Origin: CAZMXP01 sp964570285
Lineage (GTDB): Bacteria; Planctomycetota; PLA2
NCBI GenBank assembly: GCA_964570285.1
Contig: CAZMXP010000042.1
Location: 1 to 43,647, forward strand
Direction: 5' to 3'
DNA: 43,647 nucleotides
A program made the position numbers and the translations under genes. Of this stretch, positions 16,898 through 23,912 are shown piece after piece; position 1 is the stretch's first letter; every line of letters starts with the position of its first letter. Below the pieces are notes generated by a model that saw only the letters and a program-made list of their open reading frames with translations, did not search any database and was not told the DNA's origin.

Positions 16898-18489
16898 CGC
16901 AGCGCGTGGTACTGCGCGACGAGCGCGGTCAGCCGCTCGGGGGTCATCGCGCCCCCGAGCAGACGCTCGGGAAGCGTGTCGTCGGCCGGCGTCCATCCGC
17001 ATTCGTCGTTGAAGCGGCGGCGCAGGTTGCAGATCGCGGCGCCGCGGGCCGCGAGGTCGGGCGAGAAGCCGGCGACGAGTTCGACGAGACGCGCGCCCTC
17101 GCGCCCGAAGTCGGCGAAGACGCCCCGCAGGAACTTGCAGAGGATCAGCGAGTCCATCGCGGCGGCGCGGTTCTCGATCCCGATGATGCGCCCGACGTCG
17201 AACGCCTCCGTCGAGAAGTCGAGTTCGTAGGCGCTCGAGCGGTTGTGGTCGGCGCCGCGGGTGCCGACGGCGAAGCCGAGCGCCATCGCGGGCAGCCGGC
17301 GCGCGTCGTAGCCGGGGATCTCGAGCCCCTTCACGTGCATCGCGATCTCCGGCCGCCCGATCGACTCGGCGAGCCGCTTCGACCCCTGCGCGAGCGGCCC
17401 CCCCGCCGCCATCGACTCGAGCGCGCGCAGGACGCCCGCGGCGTCGCCGAAGCGCAGGCCGCCGAACCCGGCCTCCATCGCGCACGCGATCGTGCCGCCG
17501 GCGCTGATCGTGTCGATGCCGAGCCGGTCGCAGAGCGCCGCCGCCGAGAGCACGAACTCCCGGTCGTCGATGCCGAGGCCGGGCCCGAGCGCAAAGAGCG
17601 TCTCGTACTCGAGCCGCACGCCCTCGCCCGACGCCATCTCGAAGATGTGCTCGCAGCCGATCGTGCAGGCGGCGCAGGACTCCCGCGCCTTCCGCTTCAT
17701 CCCGTCGAGCGCCTCGGCGCCGCCGAACGACCCCTCGGCGAAGTTCCGCGTCGGCAGCATGTTCAGCCGGTTGAATGCCAGCAGATTGGCAACCGTGCCG
17801 AGCTCCCTGTACTTCGCCGTCGCCGGCCCGAACGAGAGCGCCGACAGCCTCCGCGCCTCCTCGACGACACCGCGCGGGTCGGCGACGCCGACCTGTTTCG
17901 TGCCGCGCACCGAGATCGCCTTCAGCCGCTTGCTCCCCATCACCGCGCCGAGGCCGCCGCGCCCCGCGTGCCGCCCGTCGTTGGAGATCGTCGCGAAGAG
18001 GCAGAGCGCCTCGCCCGCGGGGCCGATCGCCGCGGTGCGGAAGCCGTCGATGTTGCAATCGGCCGCGCCCCTCCCCCGCGCCCCCTCCGCATCGACGAAA
18101 GAGACCGCGCCGTCGTCCACGACGACGCGCGTCCACCCCTCCGCCCGCCCGACGACGGCGATCGCGTCATGCCCGGTGCGCTTCGACGCGATCGCGAAGT
18201 GGCTGGACGAGATCGCGTCGCTCAGGAAGCCGGTCAGCGGCGAGCGCGCGACGACGGCGAACTTGGCGGAGGTGGTCAAGGGCGTGCCGACGAGCGGCGA
18301 CAGGGCGAATACGAGGGGGGCGCGGGGGGAGAGCGCGTCATGCCGCGTGCCCCCCTCCTCGCGGCAGATCCACGTGCCGAGGCCGACGCCGCCGAGCCAC
18401 TGTTGCAATGTTGCATCGGCGAGCGCGACCGTATCGGCGCGCCGCGCGGAGAGGTCGATCCTCAGGTAGCGCCCGTGGTAGCCCTCCAT
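16882..18489 (-). CDS. aor: Aldehyde ferredoxin oxidoreductase family, tungsten enzyme
   Basis: 535 residues, slightly shorter than the usual 600 or so. The AOR N-terminal domain has GYHGRYLRIDLS and SAKFAVVARSPLTGF. The [4Fe-4S] ligands are CAACTIGC (C272, C275, C279) plus a distal cysteine in SLILCKF near 455. DCNIDGFRTAAIGPAGE and GRHAGRGGLGAVMGSKRLKAI are diagnostic of the family. These enzymes oxidise aldehydes to carboxylic acids, or reduce acids, at a tungsto-bispterin centre, usually with ferredoxin as partner. Its start lies one base after the stop of a MoaD-like gene on the same strand, so the pair forms an operon. The stop is inside repeat B. Confidence 0.9.
   Translation of the reverse strand: MEGYHGRYLRIDLSARRADTVALADATLQQWLGGVGLGTWICREEGGTRHDALSPRAPLVFALSPLVGTPLTTSAKFAVVARSPLTGFLSDAISSSHFAIASKRTGHDAIAVVGRAEGWTRVVVDDGAVSFVDAEGARGRGAADCNIDGFRTAAIGPAGEALCLFATISNDGRHAGRGGLGAVMGSKRLKAISVRGTKQVGVADPRGVVEEARRLSALSFGPATAKYRELGTVANLLAFNRLNMLPTRNFAEGSFGGAEALDGMKRKARESCAACTIGCEHIFEMASGEGVRLEYETLFALGPGLGIDDREFVLSAAALCDRLGIDTISAGGTIACAMEAGFGGLRFGDAAGVLRALESMAAGGPLAQGSKRLAESIGRPEIAMHVKGLEIPGYDARRLPAMALGFAVGTRGADHNRSSAYELDFSTEAFDVGRIIGIENRAAAMDSLILCKFLRGVFADFGREGARLVELVAGFSPDLAARGAAICNLRRRFNDECGWTPADDTLPERLLGGAMTPERLTALVAQYHALRYGAG
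18315..18329. repeat. G-run motif GGGGGG-CGC-GGGGGG
   Basis: A perfect copy lies inside the aor coding region, where its complement encodes SPRAP. Confidence 0.7.
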
Positions 18490-18490
18490 C

Positions 18491-18721
18491 TCAGCCGCCC
18501 GCCTCGGCGTTGAGCACGACGAGCGTGTCGCCCGGCGCGAGGGGGAGCGCCGGGTCGCTGACGAACCGCTCGCCGTTGAGGCTCAGCAGCAGGTGCCCCG
18601 GGTCGAGCCCGGGGCAGGCGCGCCCGAGCGCCGCGAGCGCCTCGCCGACCGACGCCGCCTCGACGTCGAGCGCCGGGCGCCCCGCCCGCAGCCGCGCAAT
18701 GCCGTACAGTTCGAGGCGCAC
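18491..18721 (-). CDS. moaD: MoaD/ThiS-like sulfur carrier protein
   Basis: 76 residues starting at GTG 18721, with an AGGA ribosome binding site. It has the ubiquitin-like beta-grasp pattern (RLELYGIARLRAG...VGEALAALGRACPGL...VSDPALPLAPGDTLVVLN) and the essential C-terminal Gly-Gly (EAGG), which is thiocarboxylated to deliver sulfur to the pterin dithiolene. Being immediately upstream of aor, it is probably the carrier dedicated to the tungstopterin of that enzyme. Confidence 0.85.
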   Translation of the reverse strand: MRLELYGIARLRAGRPALDVEAASVGEALAALGRACPGLDPGHLLLSLNGERFVSDPALPLAPGDTLVVLNAEAGG

Positions 18722-18733
18722 GTCCTGATCCTA

Positions 18734-18836
18734 CCGGAGCCTGGCTCATTAGTTCCGCTCTGTAAAGCCCGCTTTACAGGCGGACCCACCGATCAAGAGC
18801 GATACTAATGAGCGAGGCTCAACTCCTGGCACCGTC
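18734..18836 (+). repeat. Large palindromic repeat, copy E
   Basis: 24-base arms at 18737-18760 and 18797-18820 match in 21 of 24 positions as inverted repeats. Inside is a second hairpin TGTAAAG-CCCG-CTTTACA (18761-18778). A CCTGGCACCGT arm (18824-18834) like those of copies A-D follows, directly at the stop codon of the gene at 18835. Copy F at 19341 is the same element in reverse orientation. Confidence 0.85.
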
Positions 18837-19296
18837 AGGGCGCGCGCTTCAGGTCGAATACCTCCCGCTTGCCGGACGCATCCGACAGCGTGATCACGAG
18901 GTTGTCGTCCGCCTTGCGCTCGTAGACGATCCTCGTCGGGAAGTCCTTGTCGGGGTTCTCGAACGTCGCCCGCCTCCCGTCGAGCGAGGTCAGCCTGAAG
19001 GTCGCCGCGGCCGCGCCCTTCGGGTAGGGCGTCAGCGTGACGGCCGCGCCCGACGCCTCGAACCGCTCGAACTCGAAGTAGACCGCCTTCCCCTCCTTGA
19101 TCAGCTTGCTCGTGCTGAGGATCATCCCGCCCTCGGGCGTCGTGTACTGCGCGACGAACGTGCCGCCCCAAGCCGGGCCGCGCCAGTCGCCCGCGAGCCA
19201 GTCCATCGACGCGATCTGCGCCGGGGGGCCGTCGGGCTGCTTCTCGTCGGCGACGGCGAGCGGGAGGGCGGCGAGGAAGAGGAGCAAGCGCTTCAT
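18835..19296 (-). CDS. Secreted DUF6265-like protein
   Basis: 153 residues with a signal peptide (MKRLLLFLAALPLAVA). The mature part begins with MDWLAGDWRGPAWGG and continues as a series of short beta strands (AQYTTPEGGMILSTSKL, VYFEFERFEASG, RLTSLDGRRATFENP, RIVYERKADDNLVITLS), a pattern resembling DUF6265 proteins and small calycin-like barrels. It may bind a small hydrophobic ligand in the envelope; this is an inference. It is flanked on both sides by inverted copies of the same palindromic repeat (E and F). The stop codon touches repeat E. Confidence 0.7.
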   Translation of the reverse strand: MKRLLLFLAALPLAVADEKQPDGPPAQIASMDWLAGDWRGPAWGGTFVAQYTTPEGGMILSTSKLIKEGKAVYFEFERFEASGAAVTLTPYPKGAAAATFRLTSLDGRRATFENPDKDFPTRIVYERKADDNLVITLSDASGKREVFDLKRAP

Positions 19297-19313
19297 CCCG
19301 ACAGAGTAACGGA

Positions 19314-19328
19314 GGGGGGCGCGGGGGG
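19314..19328. repeat. G-run motif GGGGGG-CGC-GGGGGG
   Basis: A perfect copy between the DUF6265-like gene start and palindromic repeat F. Confidence 0.7.
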
Positions 19329-19340
19329 AGGACTACAGGT

Positions 19341-19430
19341 CCGGAGCCAGGCTCATTAGTTCCGCTCTTGGCTGGATGGGCCGCCTGTAAAGTCGGCTTT
19401 GCAGAGCGGTACTAATGAGCCAGGCTCCGC
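19341..19430 (-). repeat. Large palindromic repeat, copy F
   Basis: 24-base arms at 19344-19367 and 19404-19427 match in 22 of 24 positions as inverted repeats. The inner part carries the same TTTACAGGCGG-type block as copy E, but in the opposite direction. The stop codon of the NuoE-NuoF fusion (TAG, 19414-19412) lies within the arm (GCTCATTAG). Confidence 0.85.
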
Positions 19431-20947
19431 TGCAAGACGCTCAGGACCGGGGTCAGCGCCGCCTGGCCGAGGCCGCAGATGGAGGTTTCGAGGAGGGTCT
19501 CGTTGAGTTCGGCGAGGCGGGCGAGGTCTTCGGGCTTTCGGCCCTCGATCATCAGGACGGCCTTCTCGGTGCCGATGCGGCAGGGGACGCACTTGCCGCA
19601 GCTCTCGTTGCGGAAAAAGGCCGTCAGGTTCCGCGCCAGGTCGAGCATGTCGCGCGTGTCGTTGATCACGACGACGGCGCCGGAGCCGAGCGCCGAGCCC
19701 GCCGCCTGCAGGGGCTTCCAGTCCATGACGGTGTCGGCCTTGTCGGCGCCGAGAAAGCCGGTGCTCGCGCCGCCGGGGAGGAAGGCCTTCAGCTTGCCGC
19801 GCATTCCGCCGCAGAGCTTGACGAGGTCGTTCAGCGTCGCGCCGACCTTCACCTCGTGGACGCCGGGCCTCTCGACATCGCCGCTGACCGAGAAGAACTT
19901 CAGGTCGGCCTTGCCCCCGCGCAGCACGTGCGGCACGAGCGCGAGCGTCTCGACGTTGTTGATCAGCGTCGGCTTGCCGTAGAGGCCGTGCGTCCCGGGG
20001 TAGGGCGGCTTGTTGCGCGGTTCGCCGCGCCTGCCCTCGAGCGCCTCGAGCAGCGCCGTCTCCTCGCCGAGGATGTACCCGCCCGGCGAGACGAAGACCT
20101 TGAGATCGAACCTGAAGTCGCTGCCGCAGACCGACGCGCCGAGCACGCCCGCCGCATAGGCGTCGCGGATCGCGCGCCGGATCGCCTTGCACTCGCGGGC
20201 GTACTCGTGGCGGATGTAGACGTACCCCTCGTGCGCGCCGACGACGAGCGCGCCGAGCACGATCCCCTCGATCACCAGGTGCGGCAGCTCCTCGAGGATG
20301 ACGCGGTCCTTGAAGGTGCCGGGCTCGCTCTCGTCGGCGTTGCAGACGACGTACTTCGGCTCGGCCTTCTCCTTCCTCACCAGTTGCCACTTGAGCCCCG
20401 TCGGGAAGCCCGCGCCGCCCATGCCGCGCAGGCCGCTCTGCTTGAGCTTCTCGGCGGCAGCGTCGAGTTCGCGGCTCGCGAGCAGTTCGCGCAGGACGCC
20501 GTAGCGCTCCGCGGGCGCCGCGTACGGGTCGCACTTCCAACGGCGCGGCGTCGCCGTCGGCTCGTCGGGAGGCAGCGCCTCCGGTTCGTCGAGATAGCGC
20601 CCGACGTCGCCCGGGTCGACGGGCACGTCGTTCACGGCGACGGCGGGCGCAAGGTCGCAACGCCCAAGGCAACTCACCTCGTGGAACTCTGTGCCCCCCC
20701 GCCCCCCACACATCGCCTTCAGCGACGCGAGCACCTTCCCGCCGCCCTGCAAGTGGCACGAGAGGTCGCGGCAGGCCGCGACATGCACGCGCGGCGGCGG
20801 CGTGCGGCGGAAGTGCGGATAGAAGGTCGAGACGCCCTCGATCTCGTAGAGCGGCACGCGGATGCGGGCGCTCAGCGCGCGCAGGTCCTCCTCGCGCAGG
20901 TAGCCGTGCGCCTCTTGCAGCGCGTAGAGCTCTTCGATCAGGTTCAC
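19412..20947 (-). CDS. NuoE-NuoF fusion, NADH-binding diaphorase subunit (FdsG-FdsB like)
   Basis: 511 residues from GTG 20947, overlapping the mobA stop (GTGA). The NuoE-like domain (about 1-115) has the [2Fe-2S] ligands C59, C64, C93 and C97 (Cx4C and Cx3C). The NuoF-like domain follows with the FMN loop GMGGAGFPTGLKW, the NADH-site phrase ADESEPGTFKDR, and the [4Fe-4S] motif ESCGKCVPCRIGTEK with a distal cysteine in SICGLGQ. It transfers electrons between NAD(P) and iron-sulfur centres. In this setting it is the probable partner of the formate dehydrogenase alpha subunit at 12187, giving a soluble NAD-dependent enzyme. A hydrogenase diaphorase is a possible alternative, but no hydrogenase gene is in view. 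The stop is inside repeat F. Confidence 0.88.
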   Translation of the reverse strand: MNLIEELYALQEAHGYLREEDLRALSARIRVPLYEIEGVSTFYPHFRRTPPPRVHVAACRDLSCHLQGGGKVLASLKAMCGGRGGTEFHEVSCLGRCDLAPAVAVNDVPVDPGDVGRYLDEPEALPPDEPTATPRRWKCDPYAAPAERYGVLRELLASRELDAAAEKLKQSGLRGMGGAGFPTGLKWQLVRKEKAEPKYVVCNADESEPGTFKDRVILEELPHLVIEGIVLGALVVGAHEGYVYIRHEYARECKAIRRAIRDAYAAGVLGASVCGSDFRFDLKVFVSPGGYILGEETALLEALEGRRGEPRNKPPYPGTHGLYGKPTLINNVETLALVPHVLRGGKADLKFFSVSGDVERPGVHEVKVGATLNDLVKLCGGMRGKLKAFLPGGASTGFLGADKADTVMDWKPLQAAGSALGSGAVVVINDTRDMLDLARNLTAFFRNESCGKCVPCRIGTEKAVLMIEGRKPEDLARLAELNETLLETSICGLGQAALTPVLSVLQRSLAH

Positions 20948-21534
20948 GGGGGCGGAGTATAGCGCTTGAGCGCCTCGGCGTACTGCTCGGGCGTGTTGGT
21001 GTTGAGAAAGCTCTCGAGGAGGGGGTCGACGTCGCGCAGCTCGTCGGCGGAGACGATCCGCGCGTCGATCGCCTCGATCAGGAAAAGCGGGCGCAGGCGC
21101 CCGGCGGCGAGCAGGCGCTCGGCCGCGGGCAGCACCGAGCGCGCGTAGACGGCGCAGGTCGTCATGTGGAAGCCGTCGACGAGGGGCACGGCGGCGTCGC
21201 GGCCGCGCGCGAGGTCGAGCAGGCGGCGGACCAGCCTCGGGTTCAGGAAGGGCGCGTCGCACGCCGTGAGGAAGGCGCGTCCGGCGCGGACGGCCCTGAG
21301 CCCGGCGGCGAGCCCGTCGAGGGGGCCGCGGCCCGCGTCACGGGCGATGGGGGAGGGCCCGGGAGGGGGGGCGCCCTCCCGAGTGACGACGACGACCTCG
21401 GGCACGACCTCGCGCACGAGGCGCACCGTGCGTTCGAGCAGCGTCTCGGGGCCGAACGGCAGCGACGCCTTGTCGCGGCCCATGCGCCGCGAGAGGCCGC
21501 CGCAGAGGACGATCGCCGCTTCGCCTTCGGACAT
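20944..21534 (-). CDS. mobA: Molybdenum cofactor guanylyltransferase MobA
   Basis: 196 residues from ATG 21534; a TTG at 21546 is an alternative. The nucleotidyltransferase signature is LCGGLSRRMGRDKASLPFG (about 10-28), followed by the metal-binding TACDAPFL (about 89-96) and a C-terminal FLNTNTPEQY, all typical of MobA. It transfers GMP from GTP to molybdopterin to make MGD, the form needed by the formate dehydrogenase nearby. The stop overlaps the GTG start of the NuoE-NuoF fusion, which links cofactor maturation to the enzyme subunit. It is divergent from hemB across about 26 bases. Confidence 0.92.
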   Translation of the reverse strand: MSEGEAAIVLCGGLSRRMGRDKASLPFGPETLLERTVRLVREVVPEVVVVTREGAPPPGPSPIARDAGRGPLDGLAAGLRAVRAGRAFLTACDAPFLNPRLVRRLLDLARGRDAAVPLVDGFHMTTCAVYARSVLPAAERLLAAGRLRPLFLIEAIDARIVSADELRDVDPLLESFLNTNTPEQYAEALKRYTPPP

Positions 21535-21560
21535 GGGGCCCTGCAATCTACACTCTTGGC

Positions 21561-22547
21561 ATGGCCGACGACCGAATCCGACTGCCGATCCGACCTCGCC
21601 GCAACCGCGCGAGCGAGGGCGTGCGAACCCTCGTGCGCGAGACGTCGCTGCACGCGAGCCACCTGATCTGGCCGCTCTTCGTCGTGGACGGCGCGGGCGT
21701 GAGGGAGCCGGTCGCCGCGATGCCCGGCTGCTTCCGCTGGTCGCGCGAGATCCTCGTGCAGGAGGCGAAGGAGGCCTACCGGCTCGGCGTGCCGGCCGTG
21801 GCGATCTTCCCCGCGATCGACGACGCGCTCAAGGACCCGCTCGCGAAGGAGGGGCTCAAGCGGCACGGGCTCGTGCAGCGGGCGGTGCGCGACCTGAAGG
21901 AGGCGGTGCCCGATCTCGTCGTCATCACCGACGTGGCGATGGACCCCTACTCGAGCGACGGCCATGACGGCGTCGTGCGCGACGGCAGGATCGTCAACGA
22001 CGAGACGCTGCCGATCCTCGCCGCGATGGCGCTCTCGCACGCGGAGGCGGGCGCGGACATGGTCGCGCCGAGCGACATGATGGACGGGCGCGTCGGCTTT
22101 CTCCGCGAGGCGCTCGACGGGGCGGGCTTCGAGGGGGTCGGCATCCTCTCGTACGCCGCGAAGTACGCCTCCTGCTTCTACGGCCCCTTCCGCGACGCGC
22201 TCGGCAGCGCGCCGCGCGCGGGCGACAAGAAGAGCTACCAGATGGACCCCGCCAACGCGCGCGAGGCGGTGCGCGAGGTGCGCCTCGACGTCGCCGAGGG
22301 CGCCGACATCGTCATGGTGAAGCCCGCGGGCCCCTACCTCGACGTGATCGCCGCGGTGCGGGCCGCCGTCGACGTCCCCGTCGCCGCCTACCAGGTGAGC
22401 GGCGAGTACGCGATGATCCACGCCGCCGGGGAGAAGGGCTGGCTCGACGCCGACGCCGCGATGCGCGAGAGCCTGCTCGCCATCCGCCGCGCCGGCGCGG
22501 ACATGATCCTGACGTACGCGGCGAAGCAGGTCGCGGGGCACCTGTAG
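21561..22547 (+). CDS. hemB: Delta-aminolevulinic acid dehydratase (porphobilinogen synthase)
   Basis: 328 residues. The two Schiff-base lysines are K201 in LSYAAKYAS and K254 in VMVKPAGPYLD. The metal-site region reads DVAMDPYSSDGHDG (124-137): aspartates replace the cysteines of zinc enzymes, so this is the Mg/K-dependent Asp type. The enzyme condenses two ALA molecules to porphobilinogen in tetrapyrrole synthesis. Full length; start ATG 21561, without a strong ribosome binding site. It is divergent from mobA. Repeat C follows its 3' end. Confidence 0.95.
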   Translation: MADDRIRLPIRPRRNRASEGVRTLVRETSLHASHLIWPLFVVDGAGVREPVAAMPGCFRWSREILVQEAKEAYRLGVPAVAIFPAIDDALKDPLAKEGLKRHGLVQRAVRDLKEAVPDLVVITDVAMDPYSSDGHDGVVRDGRIVNDETLPILAAMALSHAEAGADMVAPSDMMDGRVGFLREALDGAGFEGVGILSYAAKYASCFYGPFRDALGSAPRAGDKKSYQMDPANAREAVREVRLDVAEGADIVMVKPAGPYLDVIAAVRAAVDVPVAAYQVSGEYAMIHAAGEKGWLDADAAMRESLLAIRRAGADMILTYAAKQVAGHL

Positions 22548-22583
22548 CGGGGGGCCCGCGCGAGGGCGTTCCCGCGCGGTGCC

Positions 22584-22684
22584 GTGCCAGGTGACCTTGT
22601 GGCAAGACCTCGGGGGCGGACGGGCGGCCTAGGGACCCTCCGCATGCTCCCGCGAACTGGCCACAGAGTCACCTGTCACCGTAC
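22584..22684 (-). repeat. REP-like palindromic repeat, copy C
   Basis: 20-base arms GTGCCAGGTGACCTTGTGGC (22584-22603) and GCCACAGAGTCACCTGTCAC (22660-22679) are near-perfect inverted repeats around a 56-base centre. The stop of the TPR gene (TGA, 22671-22669) lies inside the right arm. It stands between the convergent 3' ends of hemB and the TPR gene. Confidence 0.82.
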
Positions 22685-23904
22685 GCCGCCGCGCTGTCGT
22701 ACTCGATGAAGCCGCGGATCTTCGTCGCGAGGCACTGCCCGCAGAGTCGCCTCGCGCCCTCGAGGTCGCCGGCGAGGTCGCGCATCGCGGCGGCGTACCA
22801 GTAGGCCTCGCAGAGGTGCTCGCGCTCGGTGTAGGGGGCCTCGTGCTTGGCCGCGGCGAGCAGGCCCGCCTCGTCGAGGTCGCCCGAGAGGAAACCCGCG
22901 ACCTTGCAGAACCAGTCGTCCTTCTTCTCGCGCGCCGCGAGGTGCGACTTCAGCTCCCTCCTGCCCGCCTCGCCCCGGCCGAGCCGCGTCTCGAGTAGGC
23001 AGATGTAGAGGCGGCCGTACTCGTGGCGGGCGGCGTCGAGTTCGAGCGCCTTGCGGAAGTCGGCGAGCGATTCCTCGTGGCGACGCATGTCGTGGAGGAG
23101 CAGCGCCCGGGAGAAGTGCGCGGCGCCGCTCTTCGCGTCGAGCCCGACGGCGCGCGCGAGATCCTGCAGCGCGCCCGCCTCGTCCCCGGCGCGCAGGCGG
23201 ATCCGCCCGCGCGTCGCGAAGGTGTCGGGATCCTGCGGGAGGAAGTAGGTCGCCCCCTCGAGGTCGGCGAGCGCGCCCTTGTGGTCGCCGAGGAGGGACT
23301 TGGCCCTGCCGCGCGCCGTGTAGACGCCTCCCGCCTCCGACGCGATCTCGAGGATCGCGTCGTACTCCTCGACGGCGCCCTTGAGGTCGTCGACCATCTC
23401 CCTCGTCTGCGCCCTCGCGTACACGGCGTCGAGCCCGTCGGGGAATCTCTCGATGGCGGCGGTGAAGTCCGCGATGGCGCCGTCGAAGTCGTGCTTCTCC
23501 CGGCGGGCGAGGCCGCGCAGGAAGTGCACCTGCTCGACGGTCGCGTCGATCGCGATCGCGGCGGTGTACGCCTCGATCGCCGCTTCCGTCGCGCCGAGCG
23601 CGGCGTGCGCCTGCCCCCGGCCGACCTGGGCGAGGGCGCTCGTCGCGTCGATCGCCGCCGCGGCCTCGTAGTCGGCGAGCGCCCCCTTCGCGTCGCGGAG
23701 CGCGAGGCGGAGCCTGCCGCGCGCGAGGCGGGCACCGAGGAACCTGGGCGCGAGTTCGACCGCCTTGTCGAGTTCGGCCCGTGCGCCCTCGGCGTCGCGC
23801 GCCGCGAGCAGCTTCTGCGCCGCCGCGACATGCGCGGGCGCGTCCGCCTCGCCCTCGGCGATCGCGACCGGAAGGAGAAGGGCAACAGCCAGCATCGTCC
23901 GCAT
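22669..23904 (-). CDS. Secreted tetratricopeptide repeat protein
   Basis: 411 residues from ATG 23904. The much longer open frame upstream is a shadow of the moeA gene. A signal peptide (MRTMLAVALLLPVAIA) is followed by about eight or nine TPR units of 34 residues, for example AHVAAAQKLLAARDAEGARAELDKAVEL and GQAHAALGATEAAIEAYTAAIAI, up to about residue 320. A C-terminal helical region has several cysteines (CKVAGFLSG, CGQCLA). TPR arrays bind partner proteins, probably here in the periplasm. It starts 8 bases after the moeA stop, so it may be co-transcribed. The last residues (YGDR) are encoded by repeat C. Confidence 0.85.
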   Translation of the reverse strand: MRTMLAVALLLPVAIAEGEADAPAHVAAAQKLLAARDAEGARAELDKAVELAPRFLGARLARGRLRLALRDAKGALADYEAAAAIDATSALAQVGRGQAHAALGATEAAIEAYTAAIAIDATVEQVHFLRGLARREKHDFDGAIADFTAAIERFPDGLDAVYARAQTREMVDDLKGAVEEYDAILEIASEAGGVYTARGRAKSLLGDHKGALADLEGATYFLPQDPDTFATRGRIRLRAGDEAGALQDLARAVGLDAKSGAAHFSRALLLHDMRRHEESLADFRKALELDAARHEYGRLYICLLETRLGRGEAGRRELKSHLAAREKKDDWFCKVAGFLSGDLDEAGLLAAAKHEAPYTEREHLCEAYWYAAAMRDLAGDLEGARRLCGQCLATKIRGFIEYDSAAAYGDR

Positions 23905-23912
23905 GAGGTCCC

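Noticed and set aside
18734..19430. CRISPR array
   Set aside because: Only two inverted palindromic copies with no regular spacers. The heptamers at 7973 are also not direct repeats with spacers.
18734..19430. Classical insertion sequence
   Set aside because: No transposase gene is present in or near the repeats. The enclosed gene is a secreted protein.
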